This document shows, piece by piece, positions 22,680-35,900 of a DNA stretch of 64,000 nt. The translations under genes and the position numbers were made by a program. Each line of letters begins with the position of its first letter. Within the stretch, counting starts at the first letter, position 1. Below the pieces are notes generated by a model. It searched no databases, was not told the origin of the DNA, and saw only the letters and a program-made list of their open reading frames with translations. Source of the stretch: Cryptomeria japonica. Taxonomy: Eukaryota > Streptophyta > Pinopsida > Cupressales > Cupressaceae. Location of the stretch: positions 779,442,119 to 779,506,118 of the forward strand of contig NC_081414.1 in assembly GCF_030272615.1 (NCBI RefSeq). Direction: 5' to 3'.

Positions 22680-24284
22680 TGCATCATTCCTTTTGGCATT
22701 ATTTGCATTAAGTTTTCATTGATGTCAATTGGTTTGGCAAAGTCAGTAGTTAGTAAGAAGTGGTGACTAGTACAAGAAGAGAAAGACATATGATGACAAA
22801 TGTACATATGAGTAAGTAGACAGAAGGAAGGCTACTAGTATACATGAGTTGTGTCATCTACCAGTTATCAATCTTACGGGTAAGGCACAAACTGAGATGA
22901 AGGTTGGTTGCTTGTTTATGATGGAGAGGCAAAATGCTAAAAGAATCACAACAACACTCGGTGGGGAGAATATAGAGGTTATCATACCAGAAGGAAAGAT
23001 GAATAATTAAGAGGATGTGTTGTTAGTACAGAGGATGTTTGTTGGTCATATCGATAAGGTGAACTGAGCCAGTAGTTAACCTTGGTCAACAAAGAATGTC
23101 AAACTAACATAGAAATCTAAGTAGAGGTGGATGTCAACAAGCATGATAGTTGGATGTTAGGTGGTGGTATTGCATGGGTCGATGGAGTGTGCATCAATGT
23201 AACAAATAAGTAAGCATGTTGACTTTTATGAAGAACCCGCAAGTCATGGAGGATACCATAGGATTGCAGCTCAAGGAAGGAAAGCTGGCAAAGTGACTAA
23301 ACTGATCATGCAAGAAGATTTGATCTTCATACCCATTTTATGAAGGAAACAACAAAGCCGTTAAAGGCGTATGATAAAGAAAAGTAGAAAAGCATGGTGT
23401 AGACCTCCAGATTTAGAAAACTCACATTGGAATGTGAATCTTTGATGGTGTTGATTGATGTCATGAAGATCATACCCTGGAAAAGAAGATTGAATAAAAT
23501 CTGATTTGATTCGAGTTGGAGATGACAAAACCTAACATGACATTATTGAATGTGGTCTAAGGTGTGAACCCAAGATTATAAATAGATGAGCTCAAGACAT
23601 AAAAGATTGATTCTTGATGTGAAGAAGGAGAGTGAAGAGAGTTCAAGCACAAAGAAGGATCATCTTCCTTAGAATTTATTCTAAGAAAGTTACTGAGTGA
23701 GTTAGTAGGCAAACTGGTGAGAGGGTTTAACGGGCAGTGATAGTGTACCGGTAAATTGTATCAAGTCTAATAGTTGAGCTAAGAAGTGAGGTCTAATTGG
23801 TCAAGAAGGCATCCAAGTGTGACTAAGTGTGTTGTGAGGATGAGAGAGAAGAAGAGAAGACTATTAACTAGAAGAAATCTATTTGATCAAGTGTTACATA
23901 AATCACTTGCAACCGAAAGCTATAACTGTATCAAAATTGTATTTCATTATACATCATCAAGTTGGAGCTTGGTGTAGGGATTGGTGTTCCTTGGGTTAGT
24001 ATGCTAAATATTTGTAATCCAGTGTTTTACTTGTGAGACTGGATTGGAGCAGTTGTCTCTAGCAGTATTTATCACCGAGTTTTTTCCCATTATGGGTTTT
24101 CCTCATACATCTGGTGTTGTGGGTTGCATTTGTGTGATTGTCTCTCTTGGTATCTTCATTTGTCTTAATGGTTTGACTATTTAGTGCTTAGTATAATAAA
24201 TGGTATTTTAAGGTTGTTCTAAAAGGGAAAAGAATTTAAGAACCACCGATTCACCCCCCTCTTAGTGGTACATTATGTTCAACA
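22680..24284 (+). repeat. 5' LTR of element H
   Basis: It includes TTTTCATTGATGTCAATTGG near 22,714-22,733 at the start, TTTTTTCCCATTATGGGTTTTCC near 24,080, and ends TTCACCCCCCTCTTAGTGGTA...GTTCAACA at 24,284. It is strongly similar in its 3' third to the LTRs of element I. The 5' boundary is uncertain by some tens of bases. Confidence 0.75.
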
Positions 24285-24298
24285 ATTAGTATCATAGC
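24285..24298 (+). other. Primer-binding site of element H
   Basis: ATTAGTATCATAGC directly follows the LTR end ...TTCAACA. It is a two-mismatch variant of ATTGGTATCAGAGC. Confidence 0.75.
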
Positions 24299-24348
24299 CT
24301 AGGTTTCCAATTGATTAAAGATTGGGTAGATTCTGGACTTAGAACACA

Positions 24349-25262
24349 ATGGAAATAAATGAGTATGATTCCTCAAATGCCCCCATGTTTGATGGATCCA
24401 ACTATGCCTTTTAGAACAAAAGAATGGAGACCTATATTTCCTCCCTTGGTTTTGATGTGTGGATGTCTGTCAAGAATGGGTATGTTGTCCCTAGTGTTCC
24501 TCCCACTAATTTGGATGCTAAGAAGGAGTATGAGAACAATGCAAAGGCTAAACATGCTATCTTGAGTGGGTTGTCTTATAATGATTTTGTCAAGGTAATG
24601 AACTATGCATATGCTAAGGAGACTTGGAATAAAATGCAGAGGTTATTTGAAGGAGATGCAAAAGTCAAAAAGGCTAAGCTGCAAGCACTAAGGGGTCAAC
24701 TTGAAGGAATCAAGATGAAGGATGAAGAAAAGATTGCAGACTACCTTCACAGATTTGATGAAACTGTGAATACCATCAAAGGAATTGGAGAAGAAATTGC
24801 AGATGAGATTCTTGTCAAGAAGGTACTTAGGTCTCTCACACTTAAGTATGATACAAAGGTTTCTGCCATAGAAGAAGCCAAGGATCTGAAGATCTTTACA
24901 ATGGATGAGCTATTTGTCTCATTAACATCTTATGAAATGAGAACAACTAGTGATGCATCCTTAAGGAAAGAGGCAACGTTTAACTCCACCCAGAAGGAAA
25001 AAGAAGTAGCTACTCATAAAGGATCTAGTGAAGACTCTAATGTAGAGGTAGAAAACTTTGTAAGAAAGCTCAAAAGACGATCTAGCAAGTATAAAGGAAA
25101 GCTACCACTCAAATGTTTCAACTATGGTAAAGTTGGACACTTTGCTGCAAAATATCCTTATAATGAAACTAGTAGAGATGAGTCAAGAGGATTTAGCAGA
25201 TTTGCTGGTAAAGATAAAGAAATAAATGTCTACCGGCAAGGAAGAAGAGGCTACTGGAAGTA
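24349..25262 (+). pseudogene. Decayed gag of element H, first segment
   Basis: The ATG at 24,349 fits the sister copy (26,891) and the distance from the PBS. A TGG-to-TAG stop occurs at codon 22 (24,412-24,414); the rest is open to 25,260. It has the copia Gag N-terminus (MFDGSNYAF*NKRMETYISS), the UBN2 core (KETWNKMQRLFEGDAKVKKAK and IADYLHRFDETVNTI), and a CCHC knuckle at 25,114-25,155 whose second and third cysteines are tyrosine (CFNYGKVGHFAAKY). It ends at the TSD GAACA of element I, where the sister copy continues into a glutamate-rich region. This Gag cannot bind zinc normally at this knuckle. Confidence 0.88.
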
Positions 25263-25267
25263 GAACA

Positions 25268-26824
25268 TGTTGGCGTTTTGGCACTAAGTTGTCATTGATG
25301 TCAACCGGCATGATGGGTATTCACAAAAGGGTGAGCATAAAGATTGAAGGCCTACCAGTAAAGTACAAACTGATCTAAAGGATTGGTTGTTTGTTTATGA
25401 TGAAGAGGTCAAATATGAAAGTCGTCACAAACCACTAAGGTGAAGATGTGCTATTGGTTTAGTGTTCTTTACTGGTTGACAGGAGAAGAAACCTCGATAA
25501 TCAAAGGGATGTACCAGTATGTGTTTTTCGAACCAACTGTGTGTTGGTGGGCCATGTCTTGATTGTTGTGATGCCATGTGGAGCAGAGGGGGCAAACATG
25601 CTGAATTGGTGAAGCCTCATTGACAGAGTCAATGAAACAGATAATCGCCATTAATGAAGGAGCAAAAAATCATGGGATTGTAACTAAGTAATTGCAGCTC
25701 AAGAAAAGAAGGAATGACAGAGGAAGATCAGAGAGTAGTTGGCGCCTGAATCAATGCAAATTAAATTCGATTCAGGAAGTCCTCGTAAAAGAAACAACTG
25801 AAGTGTCTTTATGTGCCAACAAATTTCAAGGTAGGAGATCTTGTTCAAGATTGCTATTTTCAGTAGATATGCATTGGATAATGCAAACCATATACAAATG
25901 CATCTTTGAAGGACAGGTGATTGATCCAAGACAAGTTGGATTAGATCTCTTAAAGATCATGTCAAAAAGAGGAAACCTTAACCACTCGAAAGTTTGAATT
26001 GCTCTCTAGCAGGAAATCATGGGATAAGAGATGAGAGTTAAAGATAGAACAATTTGATGTTGTGGAGGATGAGAAGAGAAGAGAGACTGAGAAAGGAGGA
26101 AGATTTGCTAGCCATAGAAAGAGTTCTAAAAAAGTTGCAGTGTGCGTGAGGAAGCATACCGGTGAGAGGATTCTTCCAGTAGAACTGTAGTCTTTCAGTT
26201 GAGCCTAACCGGCAAGGTGTGACAGATTAGGCAGCATCCAAGTGTGACACAGTATGTTGAGAGATCGTATGTGAGAGAGAGAGAGAGAAAGATAACATAG
26301 ATCAAGAATCAGAGAGAGTAATCTCACAACTGGTAGTGTGAGATTCAATAAAGGAGAAAAGACTGTCATTCGGTCGAGAGTTGTTTGATTAAAGAGTTGC
26401 AGAATTCATTTGCAACAAGAAGCCTTGATAGTATTCAAATAGTATTTCAATATACATCACCAAGTTGAAGCTTGGTGCAGGGGTTGGTGCTTCTTGGGTT
26501 GGTGCCCTAAAAGTGTAGGAGTTGGTGCTCCTTAGGTTGGTGCCCAGAATCTTTGTAAGTTAGTGTTTTACCTATGAGGTTGGATTGGAGAGGTAGTCTC
26601 CAGCAACTTTTCTCACTGAGGTTTTTCCCATATTGGGTTTTCCTCATAAATCTGGTGTTGTGAGTTACTTTTGTGTGAATGATCTTTGTGGCTTTCTTTC
26701 TTGTATTACTGATATGACTATTTGGTGGTTAAGTGAATAATTGATAGTCTGAAGTTAAATCAGAAAAGATAAAGGTTAGGAACCACTGATTCACCCCCCT
26801 CTAAGTGGTATTTTGTTTTCAACA
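25268..26824 (+). repeat. 5' LTR of element I (1,557 bp)
   Basis: TGTTGGCG...TTTTCAACA, ending right before the PBS. It contains GTTGTCATTGATGTCAACC near the start, a short GA microsatellite at about 26,272-26,290, and TTTTTCCCATATTGGGTTTTCC near 26,622. The last 25 bases carry TTCACCCCCCTCTAAGTGG. Confidence 0.92.
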
Positions 26825-26838
26825 ATTGGTATTAGATC
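26825..26838 (+). other. Primer-binding site of element I
   Basis: ATTGGTATTAGATC directly after the LTR end, matching initiator Met-tRNA in 12 of 14 positions (reference ATTGGTATCAGAGC). Confidence 0.85.
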
Positions 26839-26890
26839 ATAGGTTCCTTGTTATCTTTAAACCTTTGGTAGATTCTATACATTGAACACA

Positions 26891-28369
26891 ATGGAAAGAA
26901 GTGAGTTTGCTTCCTCAAAAGCCCCCATGTTTGATGCATCCAACTATGGCTTCTGGAGCAGAAGAATGGAGACGTATATTTCCTCTCTTGGTTTTGATGT
27001 GTGGATGTCGGTCAAGAATGGGTATGTTGTTCCTAATGCTCCTCTCGCTGATCCAGATGCAAAAAAGGATAATGAGAATAATGCAGAGGAAAAACATGAT
27101 ATCTTGAGTGGACTATCCAATAATGAATTTGTCAAACTCATGCACTGTGTTTTAGAAAAGGAGACATGGGACAAATTGTAGAGGTTATTTGAAGGAGATG
27201 CAAAAGTCAAAGAAGCCAAGCTGCAAACACTAGGGGGCCAACTTGAAAGCATCAAAATGAAAGATGATGAAAATATTGCAGACTATCTTCACAGATTTGA
27301 TGAAACTATGAATACTATTAGAGGACTTGGAGAAGAGATTGCAAATGAGATTCTTGTCAAGAAGATACTCAGATCTCTCACTCCCAAATATGATACTAAG
27401 GTGTTAGCCATAGAAGAAGCCAATGATCTAAAGACTTCTATAATGGATGAGTTATTTGGCTCTCTAATAGCCTATGAGATGAGAACAACCGATGATACTT
27501 CCTCAAGGAAAGAAGCAACATTCAACATCACCAAAAAGGGTAAAGAAGTTGCTACTCATAAATAATCCAGTGAAGACTCTAATATATAAGTAGAAAACTT
27601 TGTTAGGAAGGTCAAAAGAGGCTCTGACCGGTACAAAGGAAAGCTACCACTTAAATGCTTCAACTGTGGGAAGGTAGGACACTTTGCTGCAAATTGTACT
27701 CATAAAGAAATCAGTGGAGATGAGTCAAGAGAGTTCAGAAGATCTGCTGGCAAAGATAGAGAAAGGAATGACTACCAGCAGGGAAGGAGAGGCTATCGGA
27801 ACAAAAATAACCTATATACCATTGAGAATGACACAACAAATGATGAATATGCATCAGAAGATGATTACCATGAGAACGACATAAAAGTCAATCTCTTCAT
27901 GGCACTTGATAGGTCAACTGATGAAGATGAGGAAGAAGAGGATATTGAAGCTGAAGTGGATTTGGAGAGGAAACTTATTAGTGCGCTTGAAGAATTGAGT
28001 AAAACAAGAAGAGAACTCAAGAGGGTTAAGCTTGTTGCGGTAGATGAACAAGATCTCTTGAAGCACTCTATATGAGTTAGGTCAAGTCATATCTGACTTG
28101 AAACTACAACTGGAAGAGACTAAGAGAATTTGTGAAGCTACAACGTCTGATTTGACACAGAAAGAAAAGGAGGATCAAGAGATAGAAGCAGAAATAGTAA
28201 AGCTCAGAAAGGAGCTTGAAGAGAGTCAAGAAGAAATAAAAATAAGGAGCAAGTATGAAGGCAACACTAAGGCCTTGGACAAGATGTTGAGAAAACAAAA
28301 GAAATCCAAAGACACTGGTGGCTTAGGATTTGAGGAAGGTCGAAGTTCAACTCACAAAGATAAGACTAG
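26891..28369 (+). pseudogene. Decayed gag of element I, first part
   Basis: The ATG at 26,891 heads a Gag with an N-terminal MFDASNYGFWSRRMETYISS, a UBN2 core (27,120-27,490) and an intact CCHC knuckle at 27,656-27,697 (CFNCGKVGHFAANC). An acidic stretch (EDEEEEDIEAEVDLE) and a coiled coil follow (EELSKTRRELKRVK, then IVKLRKELEESQEEIKIR). Stops lie at 27,179-27,181 and twice near 27,563-27,590. A deletion of about 2 nt near 28,070 relative to copy H changes the frame. The reading stops at 28,369, where element J is inserted, and resumes at 41,255. Confidence 0.88.
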
Positions 28370-31300
28370 TGTAATGCCCCTACCCTAGTCGGACTTGTTA
28401 AACCTATTTGACCTTGGTTGACTTCCTATGTGGCATTCTTGAATGGTAGGTTAACCGTGATGCAATGTGTAGTTTAGATAATATAAATAATTGTGCATAC
28501 TTATTATTGTGCTCTTGCGTCGATTCTTGTGTAAATGTAATTGTTTCCTAACTCTTGTGATAAATCTCGAGCTAACGCCCTCATTGAATATGTATATGTA
28601 TATGTATGCTTGCATGAATTCATGGGTGCAAGGATTGCCGGTACAACACCGCCTAGGACGAGGTTCATCTCCTTTGGGATTTGCAGGGTTGAGTATACCT
28701 CCTTCATCCTTAGAATTTGGATTTGGTGGTCATAAAACTCTCATCTTGCCTTAGCCATGGTCAGGTGAGCATCATGTGTGGAACCGTGGGGCTTTCTTTT
28801 CATTGGGTTGTGTGTCGTGTGATTTGGTGGACTTACTCGATTTGCGTGCCTTGCGCAAGGTAAGTGAAGTTTGTTATCCTAAGTATTTAGTTCAATTTAA
28901 TGTGTGGATGTACGCATTTGTAATTTAGAAATTTAAAATAGGTAGTTTTCTTTTATACGATTAATCGTTAATTTAAAGAGATCGCTTTAATTATTATTGT
29001 AGCAAGCTTAAAGTATTTAACTTGGATTAATGTGTTCATTTATGCATTAAAAGTTGAGGAATTAAAATAAATAGATTTCTTTCACGAGATTAGTCATTTA
29101 TTAAAAAGGTCACTTTATTATGTTATAGCGAGTCAATTTAATAGTTAATTTTATTAATAACGAATTTAATGAGTTATGCGTTTTAGAAGGGAAAGATTTA
29201 AAGTCATTTGGGAAATAGAAATAAATTAATCATATTCGCATTTGGAAGAGAAAAGGGTAAATTTTATTATTTAAAGAAAATTATTCTTTTTACTGGTAAA
29301 GTTGAATTAGTATAAAGATTGATTTTGGAAATTTAAACTAATCAAAATGCTTTACCCTGGTCAATAGTTTCGAAATATAATGTAGGCCTAAATTAGTATT
29401 GAGAAATTAAAATTAGAATTAAATAAGAAATAGAAGCATGTTAATTTTAATTAGAATAAAATGAGTTAGATTTATTGAGTAGTGGAAAATAATGATTTCC
29501 ATTTTCATGTTTCTTTTATTTTCAAAAAAAAACAAATGCTTAAATTCGAAATTGAAAATTAGGGCAAAAAAGAGGTTTCTCATTTTAACCTAGTTTTTGA
29601 GATATTTTTGGGGGTTTTTTCTCTTTTGGGGATTTTTTTTTGGAAAAAGGGAGATGGGAAAATTTTGGAGAAATGGAGATTTTCTTGCAAGGGGTTGGAG
29701 CTCGTCTTCGAAATCTTGCCCAGAAATGCGATAAAGATAGGATTCGAATGCACTTTTTTGTTTCCTTTTAAATTTTTGGGTATAACACTAAAATTGGTTC
29801 TTGAAGATCTCTTACTCCAAATCTCCATGGTTGTTGTTAAATTATAGATTTCAGTTTTGGAAAAATGGGTTGTTTTTTGGTCAAAAATTTTTTTTTGGTT
29901 TTAAGGGATTTTGTGTTTTAGACTAGCTGAGAAAATAATTTCCAATACAGTTGTTTTGAACAAAATGGAAATTTATTTTGTGACTGTAAAAAAAGGGGGT
30001 ATGGGGTTTTTACTTTCTTTTTATCATTCCATTTGGTTTTATTCAAAATTTAAAAGAAAAAAAGAAAGAAAAAAATTGAAACTGGAACTGTATCAAAAAA
30101 AATAGTATACAAAAAAAATGAACAAAAAAAAGAGGGAAAATAAAAATTTGGGGTTTCAGGGGGGAGTCGAAGCTCAACCCGCCCCTCCCCACATGCCGCC
30201 ACAGTTTCCATTCAGTGCCCACACACAGTGGGGGCTAGAGGGGACTGCGTCTCCCATGGAGGCCGCAGCTCCTCCCGGCGCCACTGTGTGGGGAACCGAA
30301 GGGCCTGCGACCCCCACGGCGGGCATAGTACCCCCAACTCCACTGTAAGTGGAGGCCGAGGGGCCTGCATCCTCCATGGGGGTTGCAGCCTCTTCGGCCA
30401 GGGCACAGCCGCCCTAGGGTTTCGCTGCCTAGGGTTTGGCCACCCTCTATTTTTTTTCAAAATGTTTTTTTATTTATCATTACTTAGTATTTTAAGTATA
30501 GTAAAAACTTGATTTTGGGGTTTTCATTGTATTAAAAAAAAAAAAGAGAGATGCTTATTAATATAAACTTATTTTAAGTAATATTTTGTATTATAAAATG
30601 AGTTGGGAGTTTTATTTTGGTAAATAATGTTTTTTAAAAAAAAAAAAGGGGATAAATGTATATATTAAAATATATGCTAATATAGGTAACATCTATTTAG
30701 CATATATTATTAATTATATATACAGATTTTTGGGCTTTAATATAGCAATGAATTTCATTGTATTTTTAAATCGAACGATTATTAATTATATGATAATGAG
30801 TAAATCGAATGGAGGTAATGGTCTTTAATTTTTAAATGTATGCAATAGAAGGTTGATTTAGCTCGGTAATGATTTTTCCATTTCTTCATTCGCTCTTAAT
30901 GTAATTTGTTCTTTATAGTAAAAGGGTAATTTTTGTGTCGTTAGAGAAGGGGCTAGACTATTGTTGTAAACCAACTTGTCATTAGTGTTTATCTAAGGAT
31001 TAATTAACCTGTTTAGATGCATAAGTCAACTTGAGAAAATGTTGTAATTACCTGTTAATGCTAGAGCATGGCCTATTATTTTGGTAATCGATGCGTCTGT
31101 TATAATAGCACATCTTGATAGGTATGTTGGGTCCCTGTCATCTGATTGCTTTTGTCTGACCAACGTTGGTCAAGTTTCCATTTAGGGTACCGACTGTTAA
31201 GAAATTCCTTGTTTTTGCTTTGATGTATTTGGTGTGATCCGCTTCAAAAGGGGTCATTATGTAATTTTCGACCGAGGTGGCTGCTGTATATTGGTTGTGT

Positions 31301-32912
31301 TCGCCTAAGTGCCAAAGATGTAAAAGACATGTAATTTATGTATTCCTAATGATATTAAATGCTAGAGGGGTCTTGCAGTTGAGCAGACTCGGAGATGTAG
31401 CCCTTTAGGGGTGAACTCCGAGATCATATCTGTGTTATGCGATGTTTTAGCTTCCTTTGTTTCATGCTTTAAGTTATCATGTATGGTTGTTATCTTGTAT
31501 AAGTGTATGATGGGAATTTAACGAATTTAAATCAAAGTGTATAAAATTATTCATCTTGTTAAATGTAGTAATCAGGGTCATAAAACATTGTAAGTTTGAT
31601 TATGGAAAAGAAATTGGTTTATGTTAATTAAAGGAAATAATGGTGGAAAGAATCTCATTAGGGTACCATTATTGTTTTAGCTTGATAAAAGTTGGTAAAT
31701 TGAACGAATGTGAATGGGTAGCAAAGTTAGAACTAATGTCATAATGGTCAAATCAAAATCTAAAGGATGAACATCATATAGATATCTACCTTTATATCTT
31801 AGTAAATGAGTAACGCCATGTTAATCATGTCTTCACTATATTGGATGAATTTGTTCAGTTATTTATGTTTTAATCTTAACAAATAATCCTTACCAAATTA
31901 ACTTGATAATTGGGTGAACTCAACTAGCCTTCCATAATTATAACTCAAATGAATGAATTTTCTTATGATTGCTAAAATTGGACTAAAAAGGGAAAGATTC
32001 ATATAGTTGTTATATCTTAATCTTAGTAAAAGTATCTTTTCAAACTTACTTCATTTAACTAAAAAGAGTGACATGCAATAAGAAAATTGTATTTTAATCC
32101 TACTATAAAGACGTCACTATGAACTTATATTTTAATCCTGTAACGATGAATTTCATTCTTGCTAATTGTATCTTAGTTTAAAGGATGAACTCATGTGTCC
32201 TAATACATTTTCACCTTAATGAATTTTAGTCCTTCTATTAGCATTATTAAAACTCCAATGAATGAACCCTATGGCTAATTACATTTTATCCTCCATAAGA
32301 GAACTACGACTCTTTAGTTTGGTTATGTTTAAACCTTAAATGAGGGAACCACACTTTATTAATGGTAGTTTAATCCTTAGTGAATGAATCACACCTTATT
32401 AACCATACTTTTAATTATAAAGGATTATATCAATTGTGGGTGGTTACCTTAAAACCAAATGATGGAACTTCATATATTAATCGCATTGAACCTTAAGGAA
32501 GGCCTCTTAAATTAATTAGGTGTTAATGTGCATTGAGTAAATAACCTCACGACGGCCTCCTAACCACCCAAAGAAAATGAATGCTTCCTAACTATTCTAA
32601 GACATCAATTCATTGAAAATACATATGACCATGTTGTATGCATTATCTTGAAATTAAGTCATCCAGCCTATTGGATCAATTGATGCAAGTTGAGTTAGGT
32701 GTAAGGTTATGTAATCGCGTTGGGAAACTCCTTAGGATCGTTTAGCCTTCCGCTGTACTAACTAAGTTTCAGAAAACTCCAAATTATCTTAATGTTGTAA
32801 CTTATTATTAACTCTGTTAATTATTATTACTATTTTAAAATAAAAAAATATTTACACTCTATTCGAGTGTTTTTAACTTAAACCCTTAGGGGTTTCCTGG
32901 CGGGGCACTACA
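28370..32912 (+). repeat. 5' LTR of J (4,543 bp)
   Basis: It begins TGTAATGCCCCTACCC and ends GGGGCACTACA. Mostly AT-rich, with a distinct GC-rich block at 30,174-30,420. In the first roughly 495 bases I count about 14 differences from the 3' LTR, nearly all transitions. Short open frames in it (for example 30,118-30,348) are present in both copies but look like by-products of the GC block and of purine runs. Confidence 0.93.
30174..30425 (+). repeat. GC-rich block inside the J LTR
   Basis: An abrupt GC-rich island in AT-rich LTR sequence, with repeated GGAGGCCGCAG / GGGCCTGCGACCCCCA / GGAGGCCGAGGGGCCTGCA units and many CpG sites, followed by CCCTAGGGTTT twice. The same block is at 38,510-38,765 in the 3' LTR and a similar one lies in the LTR of N (59,107-59,460). 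It may be a promoter or minisatellite; no coding role is supported. Confidence 0.65.
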
Positions 32913-32926
32913 ATTGGTATCAGAGC
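32913..32926 (+). other. Primer-binding site of J
   Basis: ATTGGTATCAGAGC directly after the LTR end ACTACA, a perfect match to the initiator Met-tRNA 3' end complement. Confidence 0.92.
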
Positions 32927-35900
32927 CCATGTTGCAACACTGGGATCTCTTGTTTTTCTTGTGCCCTTAGTTGATGTGTGTGTGTCTACCTTATGTTGTG
33001 TGCTTATCCACCTTGACGTGAGGGTGTGATTTAACAAACCCTACTTGTGTGTAGCATGTGTGTTCACACCCTGTTTTCACCTTATTGTTGTGGGTGTTTT
33101 GGGAATAATTATAGGTGTTTTGTCTGCTTACTGAGGTCTTGGTCTATGATTTCTCTTACCTTGAAAGAGAGTCGTATGTACCTTTGATCTTGATTTGATC
33201 TTGATTTGTTTTACTCTTTTGACTAATCCATCTGGGTTGGTTGTTAATATCTTGGATCTACAAGTATGGTATGTGCTTGTTTATGGTATTGATCGATTTT
33301 AATGATTTTCCACTTGAAAGACTAGTATGGCAAATGTTAATTCTTATTATGTAGTAAATTGAATGATTATGACTCTTCCTCTTCTCTCTCTAGTAAATTA
33401 AAAGGAATTGATATGTGTAATTATCTCTTATTTAAGTTTTCTTATTGCAAGAGGAAGGATGATATTTCTGGAGTCCTTGTGTGAGCCTCATAACATTTTT
33501 GTGTTTTAAATTGTGAAAGGGATTGGTTTGGGAGTTAATTTTTGGTTAATGATAGAAAATGGTATGTTTGCATTAAAGGTTTCTCCATGTGCTTGGTAGG
33601 AGTAATATAATTAAATTTCATCTTAAGTAAGGTGCATTAAAATGTGCATAGTTGGTTTTGTGAAAATTGCTTGATGTGAAAGGAATACCAAAAGTGGGCA
33701 TGTAGTAGTAGCTTCAGGAGTGTATTAATGTGCTCCTCGAAAGATTGCTTTATGTGCTTAATCAACTAGTGTGATTTAGGACCTATTAAGTGGCGCACCA
33801 TTTAACTTGCTTTGGATATGGGTAATTGTCTTATTATGTTTCGAAAGGAGTAAATGAAAGACTTGTTAATTTGTATGCATTGAATGTGTAATATCTAGTA
33901 GATAGCTCTTCATTTACCTCCTTGTCGTATTATGAAATTTCAATGGTAAATTTGATGTGTTATTGTATTGTATTGTATTACAAATAGTGATTGTTCTCAA
34001 GAAGACTTGTGTTAAAAAAGAAAATTGGTTGTCTTGAATTCTTGTTCGGAAAACTAGAACATTATAGTGCAACAATAATGATTAGAAATGTCATGTTAGG
34101 ATGCTTTGACACCTTCCTAAAAGATAGCGAAATGAAAACTGTGCAACTAAAATGATAAACTTATATCCGAGCATATGGTGTGATCTTGAAGTTCTTGTGT
34201 ATTCGTAGGAAATAGTTGAATTTCCAACTCTTTTCCTCCTCTTGCCTAAAATATAGGATTTGTTGTTTTTAAAATACTATTTAGAATGCAGTGACTTAAA
34301 GGAAATTCTTATAACACATGGGAAATTGTATGTTTCTTTGGGCTTCTAATTGAAAGGGGAAAGTTTTTTTGTCTTGGAAAGAAAAATTGCATAGTTAGTA
34401 ATGTGAATGAAAATGCTTAGTGAGATTTGAGAAAGATATCAGAATGATGTAAATTCTTTGTGTAAATTTGAATTGTTGAGAATTTCAGAACATGTATCTA
34501 GAGTAAACTTTAATTGGTGATTCATGTGTAAAGCATAATTAAAACTTCCCTTAAGTATATGTTAGCATAATGTAAAGTACTCCCCGTAAATGTGACTAAA
34601 CTAGTAATGGTGCTATTCTGTGTGTGTTGTAAGAAAACCGTACTTGCTATGTGTGCCCATGGGATGGTGAAGTAATCAACCATGGAGGATATGTTTGCTT
34701 ATGAGTATGGGAAACCATACCTATCTATGTGATGTTGCTTAATTGTTTCCTTACTGAGTGCCAACCCACGGGTTGTTGATAAGTCAGTATGTGAAGGGGT
34801 AGTAGTAGAAGTCACCATTCCTTGAATAGTATGAATAGCGTACGAGTAATGTCGATGCGAAGCGACTTTAGCTTCCCTATTTTGAGGAAAAATATAGTTT
34901 TGTAATGAAACTGTAACACAGGTGTACTCAATACTTCCCCTTGTGATGAACTGACTTACGAGGTTCATGTGTGCCAGCCTAATTCCTATCCTTTATTTTG
35001 AGCATATAGATGACAGTTCTTGAGCATATGGATGGATTTTATTGGAGCATCTTTTGCCTTGTCTTCATGAGAGGCATGTTATTTTCTTACATGAGTTGCC
35101 AACGGACTAGTGTTGGTAGACTTGTGGGTAGACCTTAGCCATGTATACCTCTGGCTTATGGCAAGTATCCTGAGAGGAACATCGCTATGCGGGGTGTGAC
35201 CGACGCGTGCCTTATCTGTGGGGTACACTGCCATGTGGGATACGTCCATTGTGTGCCTTGCCCGCTTAGAGTATTGCCATGCCATGCTGAGACACGATGC
35301 GGGATGTAGTAGACATTTCCATGCGGCCTACCGCTAGGTATAGGGTAGAGCCATGCCACGTGACGACGTGATGCGGGGCGATGTCGAGGTGCACACTGCC
35401 ATGCCATGCAGATGTGTGACTTGGCCACACCACATGATGAGCTGCTATGATAGCTAGACGATTGTCCCTTCCTTCCTCGTTGGTGGCTAGCTACTAGTCA
35501 CGTAGTGATGTAATGTGCACTTATGAATTTCTTTTATTTATTTATTTATTTCCTTGTGGGCCAGCAATTTATTTTACTTTGACCTTGATAGTTTAGCCAC
35601 GATCTTGTAAACTTGATCTTACTTGATTTGATGTTGCAAATCCAGAAATTATTTTCTTGTTTTATTGTTGGAATTGATGATTATTATGTTTATTCTTTTG
35701 TACTTTGGTGGCTAAACCGGTTTATCCTTGTTGTTTTCGTATGCTGGTCTTGTGTTGCAATGTGAATTCCTCTCCAAGAATGTAGGAGACAGTCTTGGAT
35801 GAGTGTATACGAGGAAGTAGATGTAGGGAACCTTGAGGATGGAGGTATGTGAGGCTGTGAAGTAGCTAGGATCCACTACCTACCTATGAGTGGTGACTAT

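Noticed and set aside
30118-30512. Overlapping short open frames in the J LTR, repeated at 38,371-38,799
   Set aside because: Present in both LTR copies because the LTRs are duplicates, but with frame-changing indels between copies and only low-complexity Gly/Pro/Arg content.
34699-35428. Short minus-strand open frames in the J interior
   Set aside because: They arise in a repeat-bearing non-coding region, have no recognisable family and overlap one another in different frames.
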